Origin: Thysanoteuthis rhombus
Taxonomy: Eukaryota > Mollusca > Cephalopoda > Oegopsida > Thysanoteuthidae
Assembly (NCBI GenBank): GCA_963457665.1
Contig: OY735209.1
Coordinates: forward strand, 7,922,814 to 7,986,813
Direction of reading: 5' to 3'
DNA: 64,000 nucleotides
Notes under the pieces: model-generated
Databases searched by the model: none
What the model saw: only the letters and a program-made list of their open reading frames with translations
What the model was told of the DNA's origin: nothing
Translations under genes and position numbers: made by a program
Shown: positions 34,980 through 54,489 of the stretch, one piece after another
Layout: the number at the start of each line of letters is the position of its first letter
Position numbering within the stretch: position 1 is the stretch's first letter

Positions 34980-35240
34980 TGCAAATTTTAAATCTGGTCG
35001 AGATCAGGACTTTATCCTTTCAAGTTATCATGAGCACCCGCTGGACAAGATGCAAGTCCATCAAAGGGGCACCTCCATCCTAATCATGCAATCTAGAGTA
35101 GAGTCTATTAATAGCTAAGTGCACAAGAGAATTTATCCAAATAAATATGATATTTCAACATTCTTTGCTGGAATCGAACTGTATGTCTTCTGTGAGTGAG
35201 TCAGGCGTGCTAACCATTATGCTATCCGTTTGAGGTGTTG
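34980..35240 (-). mobile_element. tRNA-Val-derived SINE, spacer copy 2
   Basis: Same element in the inverted spacer: head near 35240-35170, body down to about 34980. Inherited with the spacer rather than separately inserted. Confidence 0.72.
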
Positions 35241-35491
35241 TCATTCTCTATAGTTTACTTTGTGACTTTATATTTGCCAAATGAGATTATTTAGCTAAAA
35301 TATCATGATCTATCACCGTGGCCCAGTGTTGAAGAGCACCCTAATTGCTCACCTGGCTGTAGTTCAATACACCACCAAGTTATGACAAAGCATTTAAAAA
35401 TGGTACTCAATGCCCCTACGCTAAGCATCAATGTGAAGGACTGAGGAACCTTTCCCCATTACTAAGTGGCTACGGGGAAATCACGTCACAT

Positions 35492-35560
35492 ACATCGGAT
35501 CTCGTAGGATTACCTAAGTTAAGCAACGTCGAGACTGGACAGTTCCTAGACGGGGAATAT
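35492..35560 (+). repeat. 5S rRNA-like relic, spacer copy 2
   Basis: CGGATCTCGTAGGATTACC then AAGTTAAGCAACGTCGAGAC; same relic as at 21.5 kb. Confidence 0.55.
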
Positions 35561-35773
35561 AAGGCACTGCCAGTACAACGAAGCTTCGAAAGGCCTGGCA
35601 AGCCGGAAATGGGTGGCACTGATCATTGTCCGTTCGTAACTCACCAACAACATTGTAAAGAACCCATGACACAGGATCAAAATCATTATCCAACACAATA
35701 ACCACCCAAAAGTTTTTCTTTAATGGTTGTTTTACATCAGTTGACTTTACATCAGTGGGACCCACCTATCAAG

Positions 35774-36082
35774 CTAACCCACATTAATGGTGTGCATTAG
35801 AAGGTCTGATGTTGTTACACTGTCAACATTAAATATCTGCGTCATTTTCCCGAACTGTTTGGCGTGGGTTCTGCTTGACGTACAGCTTTGGTTTGTGTAG
35901 CTTTCTCTACCTGCTGGATTCTCAGAATTCAAAACTCCACTGTTCAAGTGTCCAACCCAACGACATATTGTGAGATCAGAAATGGTACCTCCATCGTAGA
36001 AGTTAATATTGGGATCTGTTTGAAACACATTGTGACTGTTTATACTTAATGTGAAATTTACATACAGCTCTTTTTTTTTCAT
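35774..36082 (-). CDS. Conserved unknown reading frame, spacer copy 2 (102 aa)
   Basis: Minus-strand copy of the frame at 21009-21317, with a few substitutions (CRWVGHLNSG for CRWFGHSISG) and no frameshift. The upstream acceptor-like CAATGACAG is kept and the frame stays open to it. Confidence 0.4.
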   Translation of the reverse strand: MKKKELYVNFTLSINSHNVFQTDPNINFYDGGTISDLTICRWVGHLNSGVLNSENPAGRESYTNQSCTSSRTHAKQFGKMTQIFNVDSVTTSDLLMHTINVG

Positions 36083-36177
36083 CCATGGATTTAAGGCTAT
36101 GAACCATGAACGGATAACTTTGGAATTAAACGTTGACTGTCATTGGAAAGAGTGCAGTTCTATTATTTAAACCACAA

Positions 36178-36212
<35 letters not shown>

Positions 36213-36213
36213 A
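36178..36213. repeat. (CA)n/(TA)n short tract
   Basis: Contracted counterpart of the long tracts at 20.8 and 55.7 kb. Confidence 0.9.
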
Positions 36214-36925
36214 CATACGATGGTAATATGTGTTACAATTAAGAGTTGGTTTCAAGATTCGCCTATTATATTCGGAACAGTCTGATATATTATCATGCAC
36301 TAGTTTCTACAGAATGTATTGTGCAATTTAGAAGTATTACATAAATGGGAAATAGACATTTAAGCCTCAACACGACTCAGTTTTGTGACTGGGGATGTTT
36401 TTCCAAAAAAAAAATACATCAAATAGCTCCAGACCCTGACTTATTAAAATTGTCTTTCTGGGGGATTTTACAAGAACATTCAAACTGCTTATGTTATTTG
36501 TCATTCTAATTGGGATTTCAGCATTGGAAGCTTCATTATACAATTCCATATTCTTTACATTCATCATGATATCTGAATTGATATCCGTGTGAGAATAATC
36601 GGATATATTTGCATTTGAACGAGATTACAGTCCAAGAAATACTGAATCCCTTCGATGGAAGAATTAATAGTTCCCTATGTTTTCCTTCATATTCCCTACT
36701 TGTTAATCCCTGTAGAAAATTCCATGGATATATTTGAATTTCTATGGGCTGTTATTTCAGAAATAAATTCTGAATTCTTACCATTTTTATCAATGCATCC
36801 TAACGAGACAAAGGCAAATGCACCACTGAGATAACTACATATCATAAAGATGCGTTTGAATCTGTTTTCTGCAATCAACTCACCTATTTATGAACTGCAT
36901 TTCTTGTAGCAAAACTTTTTCACAC

Positions 36926-36999
36926 GCCTTATCATTTATACATCAGTAGGGCACGAGACCCCTAAACTTGGGGTCGTTGGTTCTCAACCGATGTTGGGT
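36926..36999 (+). pseudogene. tRNA-Lys-derived relic (anticodon position CCT)
   Basis: Second copy of the tRNA-Lys relic. The anticodon loop has drifted from CTCTTAA to CCCCTAA and the T loop is mutated. Confidence 0.62.
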
Positions 37000-37191
37000 A
37001 TAATCTCCATCTTTACGTCAAAATGGTCAATTTTATAAGAATTTTGACAGTTTGTGTGTCTTGGGAATTATTTCCAATGGAAAAGTGGTCATACCTTACT
37101 GAACACACAGATAAGAGAAAACCACACACAGAGAGTAAGAGTGGGAACCATGAGAGAATCGACTTGACTCAAATCAACATCAAATATTGTT

Positions 37192-37263
37192 TTCCCAAGC
37201 GGGGAATCGAACCCCTGCCGCTGCAGTGAGAGCGCGGAATCCTAATCACTAGACCGCTTGGGA
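37192..37263 (-). tRNA. tRNA-Glu(CTC), possibly decaying
   Basis: 72 bp with full acceptor stem TCCCAAG/CTTGGGA, anticodon loop CTCTCAC and box B GGTTCGATTCC. The anticodon stem has a C-A mismatch and the T stem an A-G mismatch, so function is doubtful. Confidence 0.72.
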
Positions 37264-37377
37264 AGACGGCTGTGTTTTGAATGCTTCCAATAAAACTACT
37301 AAGCTGAGAAAGTCTTTTATTTCTGGTCTTTGAGGAACAATACTGAAATAAATGCTGATGGAAGAATAACAGCAAGA

Positions 37378-37449
37378 GCGTCGGTGGTGTAACGGTTAGC
37401 ATGGTTGCCTTCCAAGCAGTCGATCCGGGTTCGACTCCCGGCCGACGCA
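37378..37449 (+). tRNA. tRNA-Gly(TCC)
   Basis: Identical to the 72-bp copy at 19616-19687, on the opposite strand within the inverted spacer. All stems pair and boxes A and B are intact. Confidence 0.9.
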
Positions 37450-37640
37450 CGTTTGTTTTTTTCTCCATCAGTTGGTCTTGTTGCAATCAGTTCAAGCGTT
37501 GTCTCTGTTTTCTTTTCAAGTTTCATTGGTCGTTTCGAGCAATGTAATGTGAAACTAGATTGTTAATCATTAATGTCCAGTAGGTGCTGACAGATAGCAA
37601 AATATTTTGAGATATAACTTTATTTCTGCTTGTCTTTCAG

Positions 37641-37716
37641 GGGCCTTATTGGCTTAGTCGGTAATGTACAAAACTATTAATATTGGGGTGGTTGGTTCAA
37701 ACCGAAAATTAAGCGC
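37641..37716 (+). pseudogene. tRNA-like element with boxes A and B
   Basis: Second copy of the unassigned tRNA-like element: TGGCTTAGTCGGTAATG and GGTTCAAACC. Confidence 0.5.
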
Positions 37717-37863
37717 ATCCTGTTTTTTTATTTCATTATATTACAATTCTCAATAGAAAAATGTTCTGCCTTGAATAGAAACTACTGACCCCAGGTAGAA
37801 TCCCATTCATGGACTGTTAAGAAAAATAATCGTCCCAATGTTGACAAAGAACTAACAGCATTT

Positions 37864-37930
37864 ACGTTGATGGGGTAACGGTTAGCATTGTGACTTCCAA
37901 ACAACTGATCTTGATTTGACTCCATCTTCA
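37864..37930 (+). pseudogene. Degenerate tRNA-Gly-like relic
   Basis: GGGGTAACGGTTAGCATTG, then CTTCCAA, then TTTGACTCC. It is homologous to tRNA-Gly(TCC), with broken stems. Confidence 0.62.
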
Positions 37931-38199
37931 TTTTACATTGACTATAGAAAAAATGTACACATCAGATATGCAAAATAAAACTACACATGCAAAAGTGATT
38001 TTGATTTTGTCTTTATTTACCGTCACGTAATAGGCAGAAAGAATAATCGTAATCTTGGAGACACTCAAACCTCCAGAGTATTCGCGAAGGCAGTGTTGGT
38101 GTCACTGCAACCAGAATTGTTCATCCAAGAGGACATAATATTGATCACTTCTTTTGTAAGTTATTTCTGCCACTTTCAGTTACATTTTGAGCGTAATAA

Positions 38200-39440
38200 C
38201 ACTGCTTCTGAAAGCTTAAAATAGGAGTAAAATGTTGTGAACTATTTTGAAATATGTTGCTTCAATTGTTTTCCTCTTATTCTATTTGTGAGAGGAAGGT
38301 CAGTGTCATCTAGCTTTCCGAAGTCTATCATTTTTTATCGGACAATGTTTTCCAAAACTTCATCGTTGCAATAACTTTCAACGTATCGAATGAAATCATG
38401 TATTTCAACCTGGACATACTTCAACTCGAGCTGTAAACACTGTAGAATATCAAATAAGTTTCTCAACTTACGACAGAATGTTATGGATACATGAAAGAAA
38501 ACTCAATAATCCCAATAGATTATCAGTTACACTGAGTGTATCATCATCCCAACTTTCATCATTGTCTCAAATATTTTGAAATGGACGGATCTTTTCTGTA
38601 CCTGTCACGGTTCTCAATCTACAGCACCCATTGTATCACAAAGTGATGGAATATTGATATTATAATATCTACAGATACTCTTCGCGCTTTCTACTCGAAT
38701 ATTCAAATCCATTGAAGGTGCGTAAATATGAAACACTTCTATTTAAAAGTAAATTGATGAACACAAAAATGAACAAAATCATGGTATCTAAATCTTTTCT
38801 CTTTCAATTTTTTTTCTCACCCGATTTTGTTCACCTGTCATCATAGCTGCTCAATCATATCTTTGTCGAACCAATTTAGTTGTGTCATCACCAAAAGAGT
38901 TTAAGACAATTTCTATTTTCACATCTGCCAAGGTCGATCTATCATCACTTGCATCAAAGAATCCTAAAAGGTTTTCATTTATTTCACATTCACTTACATA
39001 AATAATGATTAAAGAAAACCAGGCATAAATTGTATAGTTAATAGTTCTGTCTGCTTGAATTGGAATAAATGCAGCTCTTTCAACTTTTGTTGTATTATAT
39101 CAGCTATAACGTTGTAAATTGCAGATAATTGATTATCGAACAATCCGTGGAAATTACAAATGTTTTATTTTTGAAAAGAAATCAAATATTTATTTTGATA
39201 AATATTATCTGTCAGCACTTTACAAATTGTTTTTGTTATCCCGTTTTGAATTGTAAATAAATGTATGATTACAATCATATCAGTTTCTATAAAATTCACT
39301 CTGAGAAAGTTCATAGAATACTTTTCTCCAACCCTTTTTCTTACTGAGGAAAAGAATGTTTCTACAATAGAACTTGAACTATATCATACTTTCGAGGATT
39401 TGAATGGCACAATACTTTGCTAACAAAATGTCCGTGGTGG
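38200..39440 (-). pseudogene. Dead hAT-type transposase, spacer copy 2
   Basis: Inverted copy of the transposase relic at 17.6-18.9 kb, with the same fragments in the same order on the minus strand. Multiple stops. Confidence 0.66.
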
Positions 39441-41439
<1,999 letters not shown>

Positions 41440-41440
<1 letters not shown>

Positions 41441-41568
41441 TAAATTGCTGATATAGTTTTTATTTGCTCCATAAAATACAAAAAAATCATTCTCATATGT
41501 ATTCTTTAATTGTTAAACCTGTAAGGTGTGTCGCTGGCCAAGTCAAATGACAGAACGTTTCTCTGGGC
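41440..41568 (-). terminator. 3'-UTR exon and polyadenylation signal of gene E
   Basis: Exon 6 ends at 42154 and the terminal exon starts at 41568. AATAAA on the minus strand at 41464-41459. It is of the AGAGAAACGTTCTGTC type, as in B and G. Confidence 0.75.
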
Positions 41569-42171
41569 CTGAAATATAAAGTGAAATAAAAATGATACAC
41601 ACTTGTTGACTATTGAAAACATGAATTACCTCTGACTGAAATTTATGGAAGCTAGATTGAACACAGTAGTTGTTTAGTTTGACACCAAAAAATATCATCC
41701 CGGGCAAATACGGTTGAGAGAAAATTTTAAAAAGCTGCTTATTGAAAACTTGCACCACAGCCAGCTACATTTGATCACATGACATCTCCTTTAAGATAAA
41801 ACAATCGATTGTAGACGATTCTGGTTTTCTATAAAAACTTTTGAAAGTATATTTTGGTTCTTTCATTATAATTGCAGCAGACAACTAATAGGGGATTGTT
41901 AAAGACGAGAATTCACTGTACCCAATCTTTGTCCCTGATTCAACAAATAAAAAGTTTTGTTGTTTGTCGCTTGTAACGAACAATGTTCGATAAATCCAAA
42001 CGAATTTCGGTTGCATCTGGCTTTAATTCGACCTTTTTATTCATCATTCGGTAAAATAATAAAAGATTTCATGGCACACCTACTTGTAAGTTCGTTTTTA
42101 GTAAAAGATCTACAACAATAATCATTCTATTTCACTGATCAGATTCAATATACCTACTTTTCATGCACTCA

Positions 42172-46243
<4,072 letters not shown>

Positions 46244-46329
46244 TCTCACACTCAGCAAGTATCGTCTTTTTTCCTGATGTGAACAGAGAGTTCTCTGATG
46301 GGATTATGACATGCCTCAGATTTGGCTTC

Positions 46330-46455
46330 TATTTATACAGTGTCAAACATCATATCCCAGCGACAGATGGCATTTCAACGCTTTCTCCCTTGATGTATAT
46401 CACAATTGTTCATTAAGGGAAAACCAAACATCAAAAGAAACTGCATCAAAACTAA
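46330..46455 (-). promoter_or_regulatory. Core promoter of MMP gene E
   Basis: TATAAATA on the minus strand at 46337-46330, with the shared upstream block behind it. Confidence 0.72.
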
Positions 46456-48895
46456 TTGAACCATTAATCTGATTAGGATTATCTTTTGTTAATGCTTCCG
46501 TTTTATATCTACAGAATCATTAAATTCAAAGCAAATCCATTAACACTTTATTCTAAATTTTGTCCCCTTATGGAAAATATTGATTCACTTCTTTGCTTTT
46601 CTGACTTCCATATTTGATCCAGAATAGTTTTTTCATTTTTTTTCTTATTAGCTGAAAACCCACTCTCGTGAACATTTTTCGCTACACCCTGCTGCAGACC
46701 TAATTCTGGCCCATGGATTCTGAAATAGTTAATCAAAATATAGATATGAACCAGAAGGAGAACATTTTCAGCGTAAAATCAACACTTGTGAATGTTTGAA
46801 AATCTTGCAAAAACCAGCACAATATTCGATTTAAATAAAAATGTCGGTACTCTTTCATTCAAAGATGAATTTGTAAAGGAGGATTTTCCATCTCTGATAA
46901 TGATTTTTAATATGATTTCTACCCAACCCATTATCAATTTAATGATTTATTTCATTCATATTTTCAATCTTTCATTTATTTTAAACAATTTCTACTGATA
47001 AATCCGTCAAAATATCGAATATGTATATCTTTTCAAAAGATTTTCCAGGAACTGCTTGAATGGAACGCTTACTTTCGAAATGAAAAAAAAGGGGAAATTC
47101 AGTAAAATATATATTTTTTTTTGTTTGTTTCATTTGGATGATTATAGTTTGGGTTTTTGATCTGAAAGAAAAAAAGTTCAGTAAAGGATTTTTATCGAAT
47201 AATTCGATTATTCCAAAATTTTAAAATGCTTTCCTTTTATTCCTTATAGATCGCATTTCGACTGAAACTCATTTTAGAATATCTTAACAAGGCGGAATAA
47301 TCAAAAACAGAAAAATATTTTGCAGATTTATTTCTCATACATTTTCCTATTTATTCCGTTGTTTTTCTCCTCCACGAATAATGTTACGTAAAGTGAATCA
47401 GTATTTCAAATAATGAGGGTTGCACTCCGTTGGTGTACTCGAAAACGCATTCTTTTAAACAATGCATCCGTGGGTGAAATTCAATCTTGTTTATTTTATT
47501 TTCTCAAATACCTTATGTTCACTGCATTCTGGATTATGTCCCTTTTGTCCTTCCGTACGTTTATAATGTAAGCAGAAATTACCCCGTCTATCAATGCTCG
47601 GTTGTAAACATAGATACTTCCTTCAAAACGTGCTAATTGGTGGTGTTAAAAATGTACTTTTCAATTTTTTGATGCAAAATAGAGGATATTATTTACGCAG
47701 TGTATTGACCGATGAAGAAACTAAGCATTTCCCAAAATATATCTGCATTTGGCGATAATAATATTTTTGGTTGAATTTTGACAATAGATTTTCAAATAAT
47801 TTTTTTCCTTCTTACCGTCATCAAAACTTGCGTCATTATCTTTTTTTTTTTGCTGAATATGGCAAACATAATTTTATAAAAGTTGAAAATGAATTCACAA
47901 AATGTCAGTTTGTCTGTACGTGATTGTGTATCTGGGACGGCTCAACATATCCCCATGAAATATTTTGTGTGTACTTATGGGACACAAAGGAATGTTTTTA
48001 ACCGGTTAGTTTTTGTAGTGTCTAGATTCATCCTCATCCGACAATAATGATGTGATTTCTACCATTTATGAAAAGAATATTCAGTGAGAAAAATACGGGA
48101 AAAATCTTCTAATTTTCTGACATCTTAATAAATATTGAACCATCAACAGTTAACTCCATTCAATATATGGAAGGAAATAATCTCTACATTTGATTTTCCC
48201 AAATACAGGATAATGACCCGAACTGAATTTTTGTAATATCATGACACTCAAGCCCAAGGCCAACAAATACATATTTAAGGTTTTTAGTTGTTTGAAGTTT
48301 GATACAAAATGAATAGAAGAATTTTAGTTGAAAATAGCTGGTGATAACCTTTCGAATTATTGTATGAACGTACTAATACAAAAGCTTCAGGTAAACTGTT
48401 ACTAAAGGTAGATATATTCATTCATTTTCAATTGAAAGGAGGGTTTTGATTACTTTAAGAGAGCATTCGAATTACAACATTGTTCCATAAAAGTTTATTT
48501 TCCTCTAGATTCATTTTTACCTCGATATATAACTAAATAGATCGAAGGAAGATGTGTACGACCAATGAATAAGTTACCTCTATTGTCTTTTGTTTGCCAG
48601 TGATCACTGAAAAAGTTAGAATGTTCTAAAAAAACAAACGTTAATGCAACTGTAAACAAGCTGAGGAACCAGTTTAGCATAAACTTTTATTACAAATTGA
48701 ACCACCCTCGAAATAAACTTATTGTTGATGGTAGTTCTCGGAAAAAATCGTTTTCCATACATGATAAAATTTCCTTTGCACACTAATGGGACGTGAAGAC
48801 ATGTATTCAACCAGTTTTTATCTAATCCCCCCCCTAATTATTTCGTTGGGTCTTCATTGGCTCCCATATTGGATAATATTGATATGATTTCAGTA

Positions 48896-48947
<52 letters not shown>

Positions 48948-49270
48948 AATCACATAATGTTTGTAAAATCACACCCCTCCCCTAATATTCATATTAAATA
49001 TGACACAAGCATTAGCGATGATGATGATCATTTAGGACTTCTGAAGCTAAAAACCAAGGTTTAGAATTGTTTTCCAGCTAGTTATAGAATAATAGAATAT
49101 ATTATGGATCAAAAAGGTCAAAGAGTGTAAAAAGGCCAAGAAGTGAATCAATATTTTCCATTAAAGCCAAAATGAATTTCAAGTGGAGTTGCTTTGAAAT
49201 TTAAAGATTCTGTAGATATAAAACAGAAGCATTTAGAAAAGATAATCGGAAACTGTTATCAGTTTGAGGC
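46455..49270. other. Divergent intergenic region E/F
   Basis: Non-coding; inverted relative to C/D and direct relative to A/B. Contains a (CTAT)n tract at 48895-48949. No recognisable gene. Confidence 0.6.
48895..48949. repeat. (CTAT)n microsatellite
   Basis: About 13 CTAT units in the E/F divergent region. Confidence 0.95.
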
Positions 49271-49401
49271 TTTAATTAGTTTTGATGCAGTTTCTTTTGA
49301 TGTTTGGTTTTCCCTTAATGAACAAATGTGATATACATCAAGGGAGAAAGCGTTAAAATGCCACCTGTCGCAGGAATATAATGTTTGACACTATATAGAT
49401 A
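49270..49401 (+). promoter_or_regulatory. Promoter of MMP gene F with altered TATA box
   Basis: The block aligns with the other promoters, but the TATA position (49392-49401) reads TATATAGATA. It is the only copy without TATAAATA. TATATA can still bind TBP, so this need not inactivate the gene. Confidence 0.65.
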
Positions 49402-49487
49402 GAAGCCAAATCTGAGGCATGTCATAATCCCGTCAGAGAACTCTCTGTTCACATCAGGAAAAAAGACGATACTTGCTGAGTGTGAGA

Positions 49488-49942
49488 ATGTGGTCTTTGC
49501 TTTTGGCTCTTACGTTGTCAGTAGTGGCAGCAAGTGGGCTCTTCCAAGAACCAACTCCTGCAAGTATTGTACAGGACATAACACTGGAATCACAGCAACC
49601 GATTTCAGATGGTTTAGATGTTGACGTGAGTAAACTTTACTTTCTGTATTTCAAAAGCATAACTACTTTTACCCTCGTTTAGGATTCTTAACTAAGAGAG
49701 ATTATTAGTATTGGAATCTTGCGAGACACCGGAAGTGTAATACGATCAATACTCCTCTGGTGTCGCCCAAAGTATGATATTGTACATAATTCAGATACTC
49801 CCATTGTATCTATCTATCTATCTATCAATCAATCTATCTATCTATTACAGGAATATTCACCATGCAGTATTACTACACACACACACACACACAAACACGC
49901 ACACACACAAACACGCACACACATACACACACATACATACAC

Positions 49943-49988
<46 letters not shown>

Positions 49989-50339
49989 TAATCATCGAAA
50001 TATTTTCTGTAAACTTTCTTTGGCCTAAAGCTTACGTTCCGAAATTATTGAAATCCCAAATAGAATAACTCTGGCTTCAAATCAATAATGTTGCCAATGA
50101 AAGCTTGAACATCGAAGACGTCTTTGAATTTTCAAACAAGACAAGAAATGCTAGATTTATCAAGATAAATGATGATTCGATGGCTCTAGGTCTGGTGAAA
50201 CGGTCACGTGAGGAAGGGTTCTCACTAGCAACTCCATAATGTTTTCAAAGAAGAAGGCACAACCAATTCTTACACGCACCAAATAATTTGAATGAGTTTC
50301 TAAAGGAATACTGCATAAGTCTCTCTCTCTATCCCTCTG

Positions 50340-50374
<35 letters not shown>

Positions 50375-53292
50375 GTGTCCGTCTCTCTGTCCCTCTCTCT
50401 CTCTCTCTCTCACTTGCACAAGACGTTCAACCAAACTTGCAAATGAATACAGAGAAGAAGTACTATACATTACATACCTAACCAAACCAGCTTTCTTCAA
50501 GTTTAACTATTCACGACACGTACTGCTACCAACTGAACCATCACCATAGACTTCATCAACCATCTTTTTTGCTTATGCTGTTGTGTTGATCAAGTAGAAA
50601 AAGAACAACATGCACTGCAGAAAGCTTACGTTTCTAAAGGAAAGAAAGCTGGGGATTTCTGCACGAACTAAATAATTTGAATGGATCTCTAAAACATATT
50701 GCTTTAACAAACACGAACTTATAACAGAATATTTATTCATGAAAATACATTAACAAAATTCAAATTTTAATCAAGTTTACCTTCAGGCTTCGTTTGATGA
50801 TGGATCTTAAGTAATCTGATTGTCTTTTTCTTTAAACTACTTAAATTGGTTTTGTTTTGTAGAAGACATCTGACAACATGCTTCTAATTGGCCATGTTTT
50901 ATTCCAATATGGTTAACTCAAGTATCAACCTTTCACTTCGTTATTTGTAATCATTGACTTTCCCGTCGAATTGTACTTTTACAGCAATACCTGCGTTCAT
51001 ACGGCTACATGAATGAGGTGAACGAACGCTCAGTTGATTACACTCAACGCAGAACAGACGCTCTTAAGTAAGTCATTCAGAAATTAAAACGTTTCCTCTT
51101 ACGATAATTCTTCTTTGTTATTTTATTTATTGATGTTAATTTATGAATGGAGCTGATTTATTCACAAAGACAGCTTGACAACAAATATTTCTACATTTAT
51201 TCGGATTGGTTCGGGATTGAAATCAAAATAGTCACCATTTTTTGTTTTCTTTTGTCAGGTTATTTCAGAGGTTTGCTAATTTGCAAGTGACCGGAGAAGC
51301 AGACGAAGATACCCGACAACATATGCTACGGCCTCGTTGTGGAGTCAAAGATATACAAGTTGATGCACCGGTGAATGGTCAGTGACGTTTTCAGATTTAA
51401 ATCTTCAAAAATGAAAGATATAATTGAAAGACAACGTCAGTGATTAAGTGCTAAAATCATGAGGGAACAAAGGGCTGTTTTGTCTAGAAGACTTAGGGAT
51501 CCGGTGAGCGAAAAAAGTCTCTGCAATCGGATTGGTCCGGGGAAGAGGAGTTTTTGTAAAGGTATTTCATCTTAGTGTGTACAGCAACAATGCAACATTT
51601 TGGCTAATTTGAAGGTTCAAACGAATAGACAGAGACTTTTAGTAAAATACAAAACGTGTTAGAAAACGTGCTTTCTCCCCCCAAACAAAGAAAAAGATCA
51701 CCGTTCCAGACACCTTCCCAAACTGCTTTATGATTGGAATCTCATCAAATATCTAGCAACTATAAAAGAAATCTGCCTGTGTGTATGCACTGCAATTACA
51801 AGTGGTCATCACTCGAAGTTCACGTTTGCCGGAATAATACATATACTGTTCCATATAACACAAAGTCTGGCTTCTCCAAAAGACGTACATTTCGAACGAA
51901 CACTGCTATTGAAACTACCCCAGTAAAGTCTGTAAATTTCTAATATTGGCTAAACAGCCAAAACCAGGTCGTTTTCTCATATAAATCATCGATTGGAAAT
52001 TCGATTTCGTAAACAATTTTTAACTCTCTTATGAAAAATCCCAAATGCAAATGATGGAAATAACTTTAAAATATATGCATTCTAGTTTGGAACACAAGTA
52101 GCATCGTCCTCACTTATCTATTCATACGATGTCACTCTGCGTAAAGAATTGTTTGTATAATGCCTTACAAGGGTAAACTCTCGTAGAAACAGCACTCACT
52201 CAAACGGCACTATTCGATGATACTTGCGTCTGGAAGCTTTTTGTAATCCTTAAAATAATGACACCAAAACCAACGAAGGGAAATACACTGTGAAAGGGTG
52301 ATGAAAATTATTTTTCTCTTTACATTTTGGTTTTGTCATTATAAACACACTCTCTAAAATCCATCTGTTATAACAACAAATTTTTCATAAAAAAACATAT
52401 AGACTGTATGGCTCAACTGTATATGTGTTAACATTTTTATGTTTGGTATCTAAGAGCATACACACTTTATGCATGTGTGTATACATAGATAAAAGCAGAA
52501 ATACATACACACTCAAATGAAGCCTAAAACTACAGAATTATCTTGATTCCTGCCATATGTTTGACGTTCTTTTTCATTTCTCTTTATCTTTCTCAAACCA
52601 AATGTAGCCAGATGGAACGTTACAGAAATCACTTATAGGATCCAAACATTCACTACAGATATGAGTAGAGATGACACCAGGTAACGATTTATACTTTGTC
52701 TTTTTCTTTTCACACAATACTCTATTAATTGTAAAAGCACGTAGAAAGTGTCTGTTTTGTTTCCCTTCTTCAATGAAATATTTGCCCGTTGCAGGAAAGC
52801 GTTTGTCGATGCAATTAGTCAATGGGAAGGTCCGTCAAAACTGAAATTTAAGCCAATCAGATCGGGTAAGCCCATTATGGAGGTTAAATTTGTAAACAGA
52901 AAACATCGACCCTGTCCCTATGCCATGGATGGACCAGGTAAGTTAACAAGAGTTTCTTAGTAAATATTCATTGCTTGCTTACTGTCTTTTTTTATTCGTC
53001 GTTTTTTTATAAACATTAAGCGCTCGTTATAACGGCATTTATTTTAACAGCAGTATTTAATGAAATACATACCCTAACGGCACAAATGTTTTTTTTTATT
53101 CTAGCAAGATTATTGTCAGAGATAATACGATTTCAAGAAACAATTGAAAAGTAAATAATATCCTTGTCCTATTTTCTAACTGGCATGCCGTACTTTTTAA
53201 TCTGGTCAACAACAAATTCAACATAACGGCACACCACCGTTATGATAGGGGAAAACTACGCCTTTTCCTGATTAGTATGATTTGTTACATGT

Positions 53293-53358
<66 letters not shown>

Positions 53359-53758
53359 AAACAAACGTTTGTCTCTCTAAATCTATACATGTAATTGGTG
53401 ATTGTTTTAGTAACTACCAATAGTAAATGTTTATATAGATCTCTCACGAAAAATTAAATATTAATCTTTGTAGAGACTGATTGATTTTCGCCTCTCTATT
53501 TCAGGGGGAGTGTTAGCCCACGCCTACCTCCCTACCCGACATCCTTTTGGTGGTGACATCCATTTTGACGATGGAGAAACCTACAAATATAAACAAGGTC
53601 GTGGTGTAGACCTCGTTTCCGTAGCCCTGCACGAAGCTGGCCATGCGTTGGGATTGGGCCACGAGAATAAGCGCGGCTCAATTATGGTACCTTGGTACAC
53701 TGGACAAAAAACTCTTGGACCAAGTGACATAAAGAGAATTCAAAAGCTATATGCATAA
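49488..53758 (+). CDS. MMP gene F: minimal matrilysin-like secreted metalloproteinase
   Basis: Exons: 49488-49625, 50985-51067, 51259-51377, 52608-52680, 52795-52937, 53505-53758. Product 269 residues. Signal peptide [17 protein letters not shown]; propeptide change ITLESQQ for ITPESQQ. Exon 2 is [13 protein letters not shown] and exon 3 ANLQVTG with [10 protein letters not shown], as in B. Exon 5 has KPIRSGKPIM. Exon 6 has AHAYLPTRHP for [10 protein letters not shown], then [18 protein letters not shown] and KRIQKLYA. It is the mirror partner of C in the large inverted repeat. Its TATA box is altered (CTATATAGATAG where the others have CTGTATAAATAG), so expression may differ. All junctions are GT/AG. 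Confidence 0.92.
49804..49987. repeat. (CTAT)n, (CA)n and (TA)n microsatellites
   Basis: CTAT/CAAT run to 49846, then CA-rich and TA runs 49876-49987, in intron 1 of gene F. Confidence 0.94.
50321..50413. repeat. (CT)n-rich microsatellite
   Basis: CT-rich tract in intron 1 of gene F; mirror of the GA tract in gene C. Confidence 0.93.
53296..53351. repeat. (TA)n microsatellite
   Basis: About 27 TA units in intron 5 of gene F. Confidence 0.95.
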
Positions 53759-53872
53759 TGACTGTGTGGAAGGTATGTGTATTGAAACCGTATTTCTGAT
53801 TTTAAAAAGCACATGAACATACCATGTAACGTCATAGACAATTATGTAATATCTTTTTCTTTTATATTTCAG

Positions 53873-53995
53873 GCTTTTTAGAACGATGTACCATAAGACT
53901 TACCCATGGACACTTCATATAATTTCAACTATTGATAACTGAATGTTTCCTTGTATTTAATTTAGCAAATAAAAACTACATCAGCAATCTCAAAC
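53873..53995 (+). terminator. 3'-UTR exon and polyadenylation signal of gene F
   Basis: Exon 6 donor after 53772; acceptor TATATTTCAG ending at 53872; AATAAA at 53968-53973. Confidence 0.75.
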
Positions 53996-54489
53996 ATTCT
54001 CATTTTTTCTCAAATTCCCCTCCCCTACCGATGAACATGTTAATAACTTATAATGATTTTCTTGATGATATAGACCAGAGCTTCTCAAAAAATGGATTGA
54101 GATTCCCTTGGATTGAATGGTAGCAAGGAAGTTTATTGGTCGTCACAAATATATTTGTAATAAAAAAACAATAATTATCTTCATGTAAAAAGTACTTCCT
54201 TTGGTGCTTATTGCAGGATGGCTCAATGCAATTCACAAATCTTTTGTAAAATGAGTTTACTTTTAGATATGCTTTATTGATTCATATCAGAAAAGTAATT
54301 TGTTTTCTGTAATACGCTCCGTCAAACGTGTTATAGATGATAAATATGTTGCAATTTTTGACACTTGGGCAGTAGTAGTTAAGATTAAATAAACATCTGT
54401 ATAGGTAAAGCGTCCTGGTTTTTGGAGACGATTCCCATCGGGGTATCTACGGCTGGTGACAAAATCCCGTTTTAGTTTTTGGCATGTAT

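Noticed and set aside
48895..48949. CRISPR-like regular repeats
   Set aside because: Tandem tetranucleotides without spacers in eukaryotic DNA; simple microsatellites.
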